NCBI GenBank assembly: GCA_964633955.1
Contig: CAZWIA010000009.1
Location: 1 to 33,506, forward strand
Direction of reading: 5' to 3'
Length of the DNA: 33,506 bases
Source: JAQBQQ01 sp964633955
GTDB taxonomy: Bacteria > Patescibacteriota > Gracilibacteria > Peribacterales > Peribacteraceae
The notes below the pieces were generated by a model. The model had not been told where the DNA came from. It was given only the letters and a program-made list of their open reading frames with translations, and ran no database searches. Made by a program: the position numbers and the translations under genes. Position 1 is the first letter of the stretch. Each line of letters starts with the position of its first letter. Positions 1 to 7,794 of this stretch are shown in pieces.

Positions 1-858
1 CAGTTCGATCTGGCGTACACGCGGGCGCCGGCGCTGCTGCCGGTCCTGCTGGATACCGGGATCCCCACCGTGCTGGAGCTGCACCAGCTGCCGCGCCGCG
101 GCCGCGACCGGTTCGTGCGGCAGTGCAACCAGTGCCGGCTGGTGGCGTGCCTCACGTCCGCCATGCGGGATACGCTCGCCGAGTGGGGCGTGGAGGAGCG
201 CCGGTTGGCCGTGGAGGGGGATGCGGTGGACCTGGCACGCTTCGCCCATCTGCCGTCCCGGGAGGAGGCGCAGGCGATGTTCAGCGCGGTCACCGACCGG
301 TTGGTGGTGGGCTACGCGGGACGGCTCAAGACGCTCGGCATGGAGAAGGGCGTGGGAATCCTGCTCCAAGCGCTTGCACAGCTGCGCGATGAAAAACGGT
401 TCTTCGGGCTGATCGTGGGTGGACCGGAGACCGACTGCCAGGAATACGAAGGGCAGGCGCGGTCGCTCGGGCTTTCAGAGGAAGATGTGCGGTTCACGGG
501 AGAAGTGCCTGCGGCGCAGGTGCCCGCGGCCATGGCGGCGTGCGACATCCTGGCCATGCCGTTCCCGGACCTGCCGCACTACCGCCGCCACATGTCGCCG
601 CTCAAGATGTTCGAGTACATGGCCGCAGTGCGGCCGATCGTGACCACGGACCTGCCCACTGTGCGCGACGTGCTGGATGAGAAGACGGCGGTCTTCTGCC
701 GGCCGGGAGACGCGGACAGCCTGGCTGAGGCCCTGGTGTGGATCGCGGAGCATCCGAAAGAGGCCCAGAAGCGCGCCGATGCAGCGCGGATGCTCGTGGA
801 GCACCACACGTGGGAGGAGCGGATGAAGCGGATCCTGGAGCGGGCCGGTGGAGGTTGA
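1..858 (+). CDS. GT4-family glycosyltransferase, 5' end outside window
   Basis: The frame is open from base 1 to the TGA at 856-858, so this is the C-terminal 285 residues of a larger protein. A GTG at base 70 is an internal codon, not the likely start. The visible part matches a GT-B fold retaining glycosyltransferase of the GT4 (Glycos_transf_1) type. Signs are a YTR...LELHQ stretch typical of the end of the N-terminal domain, a GYAGRL...KGVGILLQAL segment opening the C-terminal nucleotide-sugar domain, LIVGG, and a SPLKMFEYMA segment holding the EX7E-type donor-binding region, followed by IVTTDLPTVRDVL. Family enzymes move a sugar from a nucleotide donor to a lipid-linked glycan at the inner face of the membrane. 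Donor and acceptor cannot be told. It lies upstream of a UDP-GlcNAc 2-epimerase in the same direction, with 104 nt between them. The family is confident; the substrate is unknown. Confidence 0.88.
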   Translation, partial: QFDLAYTRAPALLPVLLDTGIPTVLELHQLPRRGRDRFVRQCNQCRLVACLTSAMRDTLAEWGVEERRLAVEGDAVDLARFAHLPSREEAQAMFSAVTDRLVVGYAGRLKTLGMEKGVGILLQALAQLRDEKRFFGLIVGGPETDCQEYEGQARSLGLSEEDVRFTGEVPAAQVPAAMAACDILAMPFPDLPHYRRHMSPLKMFEYMAAVRPIVTTDLPTVRDVLDEKTAVFCRPGDADSLAEALVWIAEHPKEAQKRADAARMLVEHHTWEERMKRILERAGGG

Positions 859-863
859 TTTTC

Positions 864-962
864 GATCAAGAGGACTCAAATGACTCAGGGGGCTCAAGGG
901 AATGCATCCTTCCACTTCTTTTGAGTCTTCTGCATCCTCTGAGTCCTCTATATCCTCTCCCC
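864..962 (+). repeat. 9-nt-period imperfect array with opposed halves
   Basis: Eleven consecutive 9-nt units fill the gap between the glycosyltransferase stop and the GTG of the epimerase gene. The left half is purine-rich and carries GACTCA at 873 and 882 and GGCTCA at 891. The right half is pyrimidine-rich and carries TGAGTC at 922 and 940. The 10-mer at 869-878 (AGAGGACTCA) is the exact reverse complement of 940-949, and AAGG at 896-899 pairs with CCTT at 908-911 around a central ATGCAT (902-907). The array therefore could fold into a long imperfect hairpin or cruciform. Its last units contain TATCCT (951-956), which sits 6 nt before the start codon. Its function is unknown; it could be a regulator site, a terminator-like structure or a mobile repeat. 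Confidence 0.7.
951..956 (+). promoter_or_regulatory. TANNNT box (TATCCT) before wecB GTG
   Basis: TATCCT ends 6 nt before the GTG at 963, the geometry seen at many other starts in this window. It would place the transcript start at or next to the start codon. It lies inside the 9-nt array and no clear -35 element is seen. Confidence 0.4.
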
Positions 963-2033
963 GTGCGTTTCGTCTCCGTCGCTTCCGCCCGACCGAACTT
1001 CGTCAAACTGGCTGCCGTGCACCATGCCCTGGCGCGGACGTCCGGCGCGGAGCACGTCATCGTCCATACCGGCCAGCACTACGATCCGCTGTTCTCGGAC
1101 CTGTTCTTCGAGCAGCTGGACATCGACGAGCCGGCCGTGAACCTGGGCATCGCGGGCAGCACCCGGGAGGAGCAGATCACCCGGGTGCGGGAGGAGCTCC
1201 TGGCGATGCTCCCGCGCCTGAGGCCGGACGTGCTCATCGTCTACGGCGACGTGAACGGCGCCGCCGGCGCGGCCATGGCGGCGTCCGCGCTCAGGATCCC
1301 CATCGCGCACGTGGAGGCGGGGCTCCGGTCCTTCGATCCCGCCATGCCGGAGGAACATAACCGGATCGCGGTGGACAAGGTGGCGCAGTACCTCTTCTGT
1401 ACGGAGGACGCGGCCGTGGAGAACCTCCGGAAGGAGGGCGTCCAGGGGCAGGTCCATCTGGTGGGCAACACGATGATCGATACGCTTCTGCGCATGCTGC
1501 CGCTGATCCGGAAGCAGGACCCGCCGCGGCCGCTGCCGGAGCTCTACGCCGTCTGCACGCTCCACCGGCCCAGCAACGTGGACGATCCGGATGCGCTCCG
1601 CCGCAACGTGGAGTTCCTGAACGAGGTGGCGTCCGCCATGCCGATCGTCCTGCCGGTGCACCACCGCCTACGCATGCGCCTCGCGGAGTTCGGGCTCATG
1701 GACGCCCTGTCGCCGAACGTGCTTATGACCGAGGCGCTGCCGTACCTGGCATTCCTGCGCACGGTTCGGGACGCCGCCTTCATCCTGACGGACTCCGGCG
1801 GGATCCAGGAGGAGGCCGTGGTGATGCGGAAGCGCTGCTTCACGCTGCGCAAGAACACCGAGCGGCCGGTCACCATCTTGAGCGGCAGCAACACGCTCCT
1901 GGACCTGGACAAGCCGGAGGACCGGGGGGAGATCCTGCGCTTCGCGCGGCATCCGCAGACGCCGCAAATCACCGTGCCGCCGCTGTGGGACGGGAAGGCC
2001 GGCGAGCGCATCGTGAAGGTCCTGCGGGGCTGA
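963..2033 (+). CDS. wecB: UDP-N-acetylglucosamine 2-epimerase, non-hydrolysing
   Basis: A 356-residue cytoplasmic enzyme of the WecB/MnaA family, which interconverts UDP-GlcNAc and UDP-ManNAc; the usual family length is about 360-390. Seen in the sequence are an N-terminal VSVASARPNFVKLAAV, then HTGQHYDPLFSDLFF, GDVNGA, HVEAGLRSFD (residues 116-125) followed by MPEEHNRIAVDK, a histidine-arginine pair HRPSNVD from residue 201, and TDSGGIQEEAV with the UDP-binding DSGGIQEE at 277-284. The open frame runs upstream to 738, but the GTG at 963 fits the family N-terminus and the TATCCT box 6 nt before it; the extra upstream residues would come from the 9-nt array. It supplies UDP-ManNAc, or a uronate made from it, to the glycan. 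It converges on the SDR gene at 2055. Confidence 0.9.
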   Translation: MRFVSVASARPNFVKLAAVHHALARTSGAEHVIVHTGQHYDPLFSDLFFEQLDIDEPAVNLGIAGSTREEQITRVREELLAMLPRLRPDVLIVYGDVNGAAGAAMAASALRIPIAHVEAGLRSFDPAMPEEHNRIAVDKVAQYLFCTEDAAVENLRKEGVQGQVHLVGNTMIDTLLRMLPLIRKQDPPRPLPELYAVCTLHRPSNVDDPDALRRNVEFLNEVASAMPIVLPVHHRLRMRLAEFGLMDALSPNVLMTEALPYLAFLRTVRDAAFILTDSGGIQEEAVVMRKRCFTLRKNTERPVTILSGSNTLLDLDKPEDRGEILRFARHPQTPQITVPPLWDGKAGERIVKVLRG

Positions 2034-2043
2034 GAGGGTTTCT

Positions 2044-2077
2044 GCCTGCTTCCGCTAGGAGAGCGCCCGGAGCAGGC
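2044..2077. terminator. Stem-loop between convergent genes
   Basis: GCCTGCT at 2044-2050 pairs with AGCAGGC at 2071-2077. The stem continues by a G-U and a C-G pair, and an inner CGCT/AGCG stem (2053-2056 with 2062-2065) closes a 5-nt loop. It spans the 21-nt gap between the epimerase stop and the opposing SDR stop, and so could end transcripts from both sides. Neither strand has a T-run after it, so intrinsic termination is only a possibility. Confidence 0.35.
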
Positions 2078-3092
2078 TGAGCAGCCCCTGGCGTACGGAC
2101 TTGCGGTGCGTGGTGCCTACGGCCTTCAGGCGGTCGCGGTTCTGCACGTACCAGTCGTACGTCTCCTTGTACATCTGGACGTTGCTGTCCTTGGGCTGCC
2201 AGCCGAGCACGGTCTTGGCCTTGGTGATGTCGAAGTAGAACGGCTTGTGCGGCGTCTTGTAGTGCCAGTCCACCAGCGGCGAGAGGCGCAGCGCGTCCAG
2301 GGCGCCGAGCACGGTACGGGCCATGCGGGCGTTGACGGGTTGCACGCGGGCCGGCGTCTTGGCGTACGCGATGAGCTCCTCCAGGTCTCCGCCGTACGTG
2401 CCGAACTCCTCCGCGCCCAGGTTGAAGTCCTGGTTCCGGCAGGATGTGACGGTCATGAGCCGGCAGGCGTCCGCCAGGTCCCGGGCGCTCAGCAGCTGGA
2501 ACAGGTTCTTCCCCGTGCCGATCACGTAGACGCGCTTGCCGCGGTAGATCCAGTCGAACAGGATGCCGAAGATGCCCAGCCGCCCGGTCCCGACGATCGT
2601 CCGCGGTCGCACGATGGAGACGTCCAGGTCGTGCGCCTGGCGGAACGCGCGGACCGCCTCCTCCGCGTCGAACTTGGCCTTGCCGTAGTCCCCTAGGGGA
2701 GTGAGCGGCGTCTCCTCCGTGATAGGCACGCTCCTGGGGACGCCGTACACGGAGCTGGTGGAGACGTTCAGGACCTTCTTCACGCCGCTTCCCAGTGCCG
2801 CTTCCAGCACGTTGCGGGTGCCGTCCACGTTGATCTCCCAGTACTCCCTGCCGGAGCGGGCGATGGGCAGGACGGCCGCGTTGTGGTGGACCGTGTCGCA
2901 GCCGTGCATGGCGGCTTCCAGCGCGGCGCGGTCACGGATGTCGCCTGCCACGTACGTCACGCCGGGTTGGTTCCGGATGCTCTCTTCCAGCGGCTCGCGG
3001 TCGAACACCACCACCTGGTCGCCGTGGGCCAGCAGATGGGAGACCAGATGGAGGCCGAAGAACCCCGAGCCGCCCGTGATGAAGTGCTTCAT
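2055..3092 (-). CDS. NAD(P)-dependent epimerase/dehydratase (extended SDR)
   Basis: A 345-residue extended short-chain dehydrogenase/reductase of the nucleotide-sugar epimerase type. TGGSGFFG at 6-13 is the Rossmann dinucleotide-binding motif. DIRD near 51 and HHNAAV near 69-74 follow in the usual order. S113 within STSSVYG and the YxxxK pair Y136/K140 (YGKAK) complete the catalytic set. GTG(R/K)-type residues near 165-173 and a C-terminal FDITKAKTVLGW segment agree with UDP-hexose 4-epimerase-like proteins. It is expected in the cytosol, acting on a nucleotide sugar. The exact reaction (4-epimerisation, reduction or dehydration) cannot be read from sequence. It lies 13 nt downstream of a second SDR gene on the same strand, has no Shine-Dalgarno-like sequence before its ATG, and is probably co-transcribed with that gene. 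Confidence 0.88.
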   Translation of the reverse strand: MKHFITGGSGFFGLHLVSHLLAHGDQVVVFDREPLEESIRNQPGVTYVAGDIRDRAALEAAMHGCDTVHHNAAVLPIARSGREYWEINVDGTRNVLEAALGSGVKKVLNVSTSSVYGVPRSVPITEETPLTPLGDYGKAKFDAEEAVRAFRQAHDLDVSIVRPRTIVGTGRLGIFGILFDWIYRGKRVYVIGTGKNLFQLLSARDLADACRLMTVTSCRNQDFNLGAEEFGTYGGDLEELIAYAKTPARVQPVNARMARTVLGALDALRLSPLVDWHYKTPHKPFYFDITKAKTVLGWQPKDSNVQMYKETYDWYVQNRDRLKAVGTTHRKSVRQGLLSLLRALS

Positions 3093-3105
3093 GGGACGGA
3101 GGGGA

Positions 3106-4140
3106 TCAGATTTCCAGGCCTTGGTACTTCCGCGCGTACTCGACGGACCGCCGCATGCCTTCCTCCAGGCTCACCTCCGGGGCGTAGCCCAGTTCCCGCT
3201 TGGCCTTGGAGACGTCGCACGCGATGGACTGGTTCATCTCCCCGGCCACGTGGAACTCCGTGTTGTACAGGCCCATGGCCTGGAGCACGCGGTCCACCTG
3301 CCGGCAGATGTCGGACGCCAGGCCGGGGATTTTGCGCGGCTTGAGCCGGGTGCCGAACAGGTTCGCGATCGTCTGGTAGATCTCTAGGGTGGAATAGGGC
3401 CGCTCATCGGCCATCCAGTAGGTCTGGCCGTTTGCCTCCGGCACCTTCTCCGCCAGGAGCAGCCCCTGGATGGTGTTGTCCAGGTAGGACATGGAGCGCA
3501 GGTTCTTCCCGTTCCCGAACAGGATGGGGTTGCCCTTCTGGATCATGCGGAAGAACCGCAGCTGACGCTCCGGCTGCCCTTTTCCCGGGCCGTAGAACCA
3601 GCACGGGCGCAGGATGACCGTCTCCATCTTCCCGCTCCGCTGCACCGCCTGCACCGCTTCCTCCGCCTGCTTCTTGCTGCGGCCGTAGGCCATGTACGGG
3701 CGGTCCGGGTCGGATTCCTTGAGCAGGAGGTCATGGCGCCGGTTCACGCCGGCCGCGGAGTTGCTGCTCACGAACACGAACCGCTTCACGCCCGCCTCCA
3801 CGGCCGTGTCCAGCATGTTCCGGGTACCCTCCGTGTTGATGCGGAACAGGTCCTGGATCTTCTTGGGATGGATGATCCCCACCAGGTGGAACACGGTGTC
3901 CACGCCCTTCATGGCCTCGCGAAGCGATTGGGGATCCAGCACGTTGCCGGCAACCAGTTCCAGGTTCTTCTGCGGCAGGGAGGACGTGTCCATGCCCGGC
4001 ATGACGAGCGCCTTCACGCGGCGCTCCTGGGTCATGGAGTGCTTCTGCAGGGGATCCGGCAGATCCGTGAGCGCTACCAGGAGACGCGTGCCGAGCCAGC
4101 CCGGCGCGCCGGTGACGAGTACGGTATGAGGATGAGCCAT
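3106..4140 (-). CDS. NAD(P)-dependent epimerase/reductase (extended SDR)
   Basis: A 344-residue extended SDR. TGAPGWLG at 10-17 is the cofactor motif, DTVFHLVG at 81-88 the conserved NNAG-equivalent strand, SSNSAAG at 125-131 carries the catalytic serine, and Y152/K156 (YGRSK) are the catalytic pair. VILRPCWFYGPGKG and a C-terminal CDVSKAKRELGYAPE are typical of nucleotide-sugar and 3-beta-HSD-like members. It differs clearly from the next gene (2055-3092), with which it forms a tandem pair, so the two may carry out successive steps on one sugar. A TACCCT (4155-4150) lies 9 nt before the ATG. The substrate cannot be assigned. Family confident, reaction open. Confidence 0.86.
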   Translation of the reverse strand: MAHPHTVLVTGAPGWLGTRLLVALTDLPDPLQKHSMTQERRVKALVMPGMDTSSLPQKNLELVAGNVLDPQSLREAMKGVDTVFHLVGIIHPKKIQDLFRINTEGTRNMLDTAVEAGVKRFVFVSSNSAAGVNRRHDLLLKESDPDRPYMAYGRSKKQAEEAVQAVQRSGKMETVILRPCWFYGPGKGQPERQLRFFRMIQKGNPILFGNGKNLRSMSYLDNTIQGLLLAEKVPEANGQTYWMADERPYSTLEIYQTIANLFGTRLKPRKIPGLASDICRQVDRVLQAMGLYNTEFHVAGEMNQSIACDVSKAKRELGYAPEVSLEEGMRRSVEYARKYQGLEI

Positions 4141-4192
4141 AGTGGAACGAGGGTAGGGATTCCGCCGAAAAAAGACAACGCGTGTCTCCGCG

Positions 4193-5314
4193 TCATGCGC
4201 GATGCGCCGGCGCGGAGCGATACGCCCGCAGCAGCTCCTGTGCCGCCTGCCTTATGTCATGCGCCTCCGCCCAGGCCCGACAGTCCTCATGGCGGATGGC
4301 GTTCTTCCGCAGGATGTCGGCCATCCGGCCGGCCACTTGTTCGGCGTTCCGCGGATCGCAGATGTAGCCGCTTTTCCCTTCCCGGATCGCTTCCGGGCAC
4401 CCGCCGGTATCGGGACCGATGACGGGAACGCCCCATACGTTGGCTTCCAGGAACACGAGTCCGAATCCCTCGAACCAGTCGCCTTCCTGCTGAGAGAGCA
4501 TCATGAACAGATCCGCTGTGCGATAGGCTTCGCGCAGCTCCTCCTCCGTCACGGTCCCGGCCAATTCCACGCAGTCCTGCAGGTCCAGTTCCTGGATCTT
4601 GGCACGCAACTCCTCCACATATCCCGGGTTCTGTTCCATGGAACCGATGATCCGGTAACGGAACGGAACGTCCGATTGGCGCCTGAGGAGCCCGCACGCC
4701 TCCAGGACCAGGTGCTGACCCTTGCGCGCCTTGAGCGCTCCTACGCTCAGGATCTGCTTGACGGCATTCTGCCGATCCGCGCTGTGGGTTCCTGTCAGAT
4801 CCACGGCGTTCGGCAGCACCGCGATCTTCTGGTCCAGCCTGAGCGCGCGGAAAAGCGATGGGTTGCACCGCTCCATGTGCGCCTTGGTGAACCGGCTCAC
4901 GGAGAGCATGATATCCAGCTGTCGGAAGGTCCGGCGCACCAGCCAGCCCAGCATCCCCCCGGCGCGTGCCAGCTGGGCGGCGTAGGTTCCGTGCAGCGTA
5001 ATGCAGGTCTTCCAGGGGCCGCTTCCTAGGATCGGCAGGATCAGCGCGTAGGGTTCGGCGACAAAGTGGATGACATCCGGCCGGAGCCGCCGGAGCGTGC
5101 GTCTGGCGCGCAGGCTGCTCGTAAGGACGCGGAGCGTGTTGTGCGCGTCCTTGGAGAAGACGGGATATTCCTCCGCCCAGTCCACGTCTTCCTTCCTGCG
5201 GACCAGACAGCTGACGCGATGGCCCTGTTCTACCAAGGCACGGCCCAGATCCACGGCGTAGCGGCTCCAGCCGCTCTTGGTGGCAAGATCCGGTACCACA
5301 AGAACAATGTGCAT
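4193..5314 (-). CDS. GT4-family glycosyltransferase
   Basis: A 373-residue GT-B glycosyltransferase. The N-terminal MHIVLVVPDLATKSGWSRYA has the acceptor-domain opening with a glycine-rich loop and is followed by VDLGRALVEQGHRV. The C-terminal domain begins with ILSVGALKARKGQHLVLEA, and the donor region is FEGFGLVFLEANVWGVPVIG followed by GGCPEAI, which holds the EX7E motif. The frame is open up to an ATG at 5341, but that would give a nine-residue tail unlike the family. The ATG at 5314 has a TATGAT box 6 nt before it, so 5314 is chosen. It lies 7 nt downstream of another GT4 gene and is presumably part of the same glycan-assembly set. Donor and acceptor are unknown. Confidence 0.92.
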   Translation of the reverse strand: MHIVLVVPDLATKSGWSRYAVDLGRALVEQGHRVSCLVRRKEDVDWAEEYPVFSKDAHNTLRVLTSSLRARRTLRRLRPDVIHFVAEPYALILPILGSGPWKTCITLHGTYAAQLARAGGMLGWLVRRTFRQLDIMLSVSRFTKAHMERCNPSLFRALRLDQKIAVLPNAVDLTGTHSADRQNAVKQILSVGALKARKGQHLVLEACGLLRRQSDVPFRYRIIGSMEQNPGYVEELRAKIQELDLQDCVELAGTVTEEELREAYRTADLFMMLSQQEGDWFEGFGLVFLEANVWGVPVIGPDTGGCPEAIREGKSGYICDPRNAEQVAGRMADILRKNAIRHEDCRAWAEAHDIRQAAQELLRAYRSAPAHRA

Positions 5315-5320
5315 AGGCCG

Positions 5321-5326
5321 ATCATA
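5321..5326 (-). promoter_or_regulatory. TATGAT -10-like box overlapping upstream stop codon
   Basis: Read on the minus strand, TATGAT (5326-5321) is followed by 6 nt and the ATG at 5314. The hexamer contains the TGA stop (5324-5322) of the upstream glycosyltransferase. It would give an internal, leaderless transcript for the downstream gene. The -35 region is not recognisable. Confidence 0.5.
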
Positions 5327-6491
5327 CCTCAGCCGGCGCACTTGTTGTGAGGGTGTGATAGAGCTCTTCCAGCTGGTCCGTATGCTCAGTCAGGGAGAAG
5401 CATTCCCGCGCGCGCGCGCGACACCGGTCCGCCATGCCGGCGAGCTCCGTCCGGTGCGCCGTGCACCATTCCAGTTGTGTACGCCAGGCTTCCGGATCGG
5501 CGGGATCTATCACCCAGCCGGTCTTGCCGTGGAAGACGGCTTCTTTGGCGCCACCGGTACTGGTTGCCAGGACCGGTCGGCCACAGGCCAGGCTCTCCAG
5601 GCAGATGGTAGGAAAGGGATCCAGGTATAAGGAAGGAACAAGCGAGGCGTCTACTGCGGAGTACAGCGTGCGCATCTGTTCGGCGGATTGGTTCGGGAAC
5701 ACGTGAAGGCGCTGGGGATCAATCCGTGAGAATTCCCGCGGTTCCACGCTGCCGGCGATCGCCAGGTGCGCCGTTGGCGGAAGTGTGGCGTTGATCAACT
5801 GCGAACCCTTTAGCGCGTTCACCCGGCCGGCCAGGAGGAACAAGGGTGCGTCTTTAGGCAGATGCAGTGCCGCGCGGGCAGACGCTGGCGGTTCCGGGTG
5901 CCATGCTTCCGGGTCGATCCCGTTATGAAGGGTCCGCACCTCCGGAAAACCGCTCTGGCGCAGGAGCGAGGCGAGCGCGTCGCTCACCGAGAGGACGGTG
6001 CAATGCCGGAGCAACTGACGAATGAGCGTGTTGCGGAGCGGGTTCCAGGTAATACTGGCCCTATGGAGTTCGGCGTACCAGCGGGGAGGGCCGCTCACTT
6101 TCCCGTAGGCGACCGTCATGGCGTCGTGCGCGGTGAAGACGCAGGGGATGCTTTGCTTCTTGGTGTACCGCAGCCACTGGTAGCCCATCTGCCAGGCCAG
6201 GGCGTGGGCGTGGATGAGATCCGGTTCGAACGTCGCGATGGTGTGCTCGATCTCCCTGGCGCGCGAGCGGCTGAACACGGCGCGGTAGTGCGCGAAGCGC
6301 TTGTGTAGCCGAGGCAGAATGATTGCCTTCATTCCCCCTTCCAGCTCATGCGGACCGGGGCTGCTTCCGGCCGTCAGGACGCGCACCTCATGTCCGCGTT
6401 CGCGCAGCGCGTACGCGTCCTGCAGGGCGATGCGCCCGGCGCCGCCTGGTTCCTCCGGAGGCAGGCCGTCGGTGATCAGGAGGATCCTCAT
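5322..6491 (-). CDS. GT4-family glycosyltransferase
   Basis: A 389-residue GT-B glycosyltransferase. MRILLITDGLPPEEPGGAGR opens the acceptor domain with its glycine-rich loop, and HAHALAWQMGYQWL and CVFTAHD follow in the middle. The donor domain shows FLLAGRVNALKGSQLI and the EX7E region FPTICLESLACGRPVLATST then GGAKEAVFHGKTGWV. The frame runs back to 6512, but the ATG at 6491 matches the family start and overlaps the TGA of the upstream methyltransferase gene as ATGA, which suggests translational coupling. It works with the second GT4 downstream (4193-5314) in building the repeat unit; substrates are unknown. Confidence 0.93.
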   Translation of the reverse strand: MRILLITDGLPPEEPGGAGRIALQDAYALRERGHEVRVLTAGSSPGPHELEGGMKAIILPRLHKRFAHYRAVFSRSRAREIEHTIATFEPDLIHAHALAWQMGYQWLRYTKKQSIPCVFTAHDAMTVAYGKVSGPPRWYAELHRASITWNPLRNTLIRQLLRHCTVLSVSDALASLLRQSGFPEVRTLHNGIDPEAWHPEPPASARAALHLPKDAPLFLLAGRVNALKGSQLINATLPPTAHLAIAGSVEPREFSRIDPQRLHVFPNQSAEQMRTLYSAVDASLVPSLYLDPFPTICLESLACGRPVLATSTGGAKEAVFHGKTGWVIDPADPEAWRTQLEWCTAHRTELAGMADRCRARARECFSLTEHTDQLEELYHTLTTSAPAEV

Positions 6492-7138
6492 GGTTTGTTG
6501 ATGACCGCACACCAGCCGATGGTCTGCTTGGCGGTAGAAAGGTGATTTGCATGTTTATCCCGCCAGAGGGCGATGTTGGTCACCACTTTTGCCCACGGGG
6601 CCAGAAGCAGCATGGCCCATATGCGTTCATAGGGGCGGAAGCGTTCTATGGCTGCACGGATGCGCAGCTGCGCGAGTGTAGCGTGCAGCTTGCCGCGCTG
6701 CTCCATGGTTTCCACCGTCAGTCCGGCATCTTGAAAGAGGGATTCCAGGCCGTACTTGGTGTAGCGGAAATAATCATGCGGCTCCTCGTGCAGATCGTTC
6801 ATCTGCGGCACGGTGATCACGGCATGACCGCCAGGCCGCAGGATGCGCGCCATCTCCCGTACGGCGATCCAAGGATGAGGGAGGTGCTCCAGGACCTGCG
6901 TGCAGATGATGCCGTCCACGCTCGCATCCGGCAGCGGGATGGCGTCCGCCGATGCCAGGATGTCCGGCTGACCGGCGGGATCCGTATCCAGCGTGCGGTA
7001 CGCTGTCGCGCGCGGGCAGAGGTGCGCGTAGCGGCGGGCCCGGCCGCTCCCTATATCCAAGACCTCTCCACTCAGAAGCGGCGCGTAGCGGGCCAGCTGT
7101 TGCCGTAACAGAATGCGGTCGGGTTGTGCGATGATCAT
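6488..7138 (-). CDS. Class I SAM-dependent methyltransferase (Methyltransf_11 type)
   Basis: A 216-residue Rossmann methyltransferase. VLDIGSGRARRYAHL is SAM motif I, DTDPA the acidic end of strand 2, ADAIPLPDASVDGIICTQ motif II, and VLEHLPHPW followed by ILRPGGHAVITVP motifs III-IV. A DYFRYTKYGLESLFQDAGL segment after the core is shared with the adjacent methyltransferase gene. The start at 7138 is chosen because it overlaps the stop of the upstream gene as ATGA; the open frame begins at 7156. The likely target is a sugar hydroxyl or the growing glycan, by context only. A close relative lies directly upstream, suggesting an old duplication. Confidence 0.9.
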   Translation of the reverse strand: MIIAQPDRILLRQQLARYAPLLSGEVLDIGSGRARRYAHLCPRATAYRTLDTDPAGQPDILASADAIPLPDASVDGIICTQVLEHLPHPWIAVREMARILRPGGHAVITVPQMNDLHEEPHDYFRYTKYGLESLFQDAGLTVETMEQRGKLHATLAQLRIRAAIERFRPYERIWAMLLLAPWAKVVTNIALWRDKHANHLSTAKQTIGWCAVINKP

Positions 7139-7767
7139 GGCTTTTTGGCGATGCACACCACGTTCGCGTAGCAGCGACCGGGTGGTAGAAGGGGATTAAG
7201 GAGGGCACTCATGTGTTCCGTCATGCGTCCGAGCAGTTTGCGCAGGCGCGAGCGGGGCCGGTAATGGCTGAAGAAGCGCTGCTTGAGGGATTCGGACGTG
7301 CTCACCACCCATCCGCCGTAGGGTTCGGAAAGTTCCACCTGCAATCCGGCGCGTTCGCATAGGTAGCGGATGCCCTGTGTGGTGTAGCGGAAGTAATCGT
7401 CCGGATCCGCGTGGTAGCCGATGAGAAACGGCGCGGTGATGACGCACTGGCCGCCGGGCTTGAGCAGCCTGGCGATCTGTTCCACCATCACCCACGGTTC
7501 GCGCACATGCTCCAGCACCTGGTTGCTCACCACCGCATCGAACGCCGCGTCCGGGAGGGGCGGATCCAGCACGTCGCCCACGATATTCGGTTTCATGGAC
7601 GCATCGGCATCCAAAGACGCGTAGGACGTGACGTACGGCAGAAAGAGCGAGCGGTACTTGGCGGTTCCTGCACCGTAGTCCAAGAGCGATCCGCTGAGCT
7701 GGGGGCTCACCAGTGCCATCACCTCCCTGGTAGTGCGTGCGCGGTGGATGGCGGCGGGATCGATCAT
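7135..7767 (-). CDS. Class I SAM-dependent methyltransferase (Methyltransf_11 type)
   Basis: A 210-residue methyltransferase. LLDYGAGTAKYRSLF is SAM motif I, SLDADASMKPNIVGDV follows, then PDAAFDAVVSNQVLEH and LLKPGGQCVITAP, which are the later core motifs. The C-terminal DYFRYTTQGIRYLCERAGL aligns with the same segment in the neighbouring methyltransferase at 6488-7138. The frame is open to 7851, but the ATG at 7767 is preferred: TACCAT lies 6 nt before it and the extra 28 residues look non-conserved. It couples to the downstream gene through an ATGA overlap. Its substrate is unknown; it probably O-methylates or otherwise decorates the glycan made here. Confidence 0.9.
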   Translation of the reverse strand: MIDPAAIHRARTTREVMALVSPQLSGSLLDYGAGTAKYRSLFLPYVTSYASLDADASMKPNIVGDVLDPPLPDAAFDAVVSNQVLEHVREPWVMVEQIARLLKPGGQCVITAPFLIGYHADPDDYFRYTTQGIRYLCERAGLQVELSEPYGGWVVSTSESLKQRFFSHYRPRSRLRKLLGRMTEHMSALLNPLLPPGRCYANVVCIAKKP

Positions 7768-7773
7768 ACGGAC

Positions 7774-7779
7774 ATGGTA
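7774..7779 (-). promoter_or_regulatory. TANNNT box (TACCAT) before methyltransferase ATG
   Basis: TACCAT (7779-7774, minus) is followed by 6 nt and the ATG at 7767. It supports the shorter start and a leaderless transcript. No clear -35 is seen; a 7-bp palindromic stem (7795-7815) occupies the upstream side. Confidence 0.42.
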
Positions 7780-7794
7780 GCGGGAACAGGCGTA

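Noticed and set aside
738..962. N-terminal extension of the UDP-GlcNAc 2-epimerase frame
   Set aside because: It overlaps the glycosyltransferase 3' end and the 9-nt array, and family proteins begin at the position of the GTG at 963.
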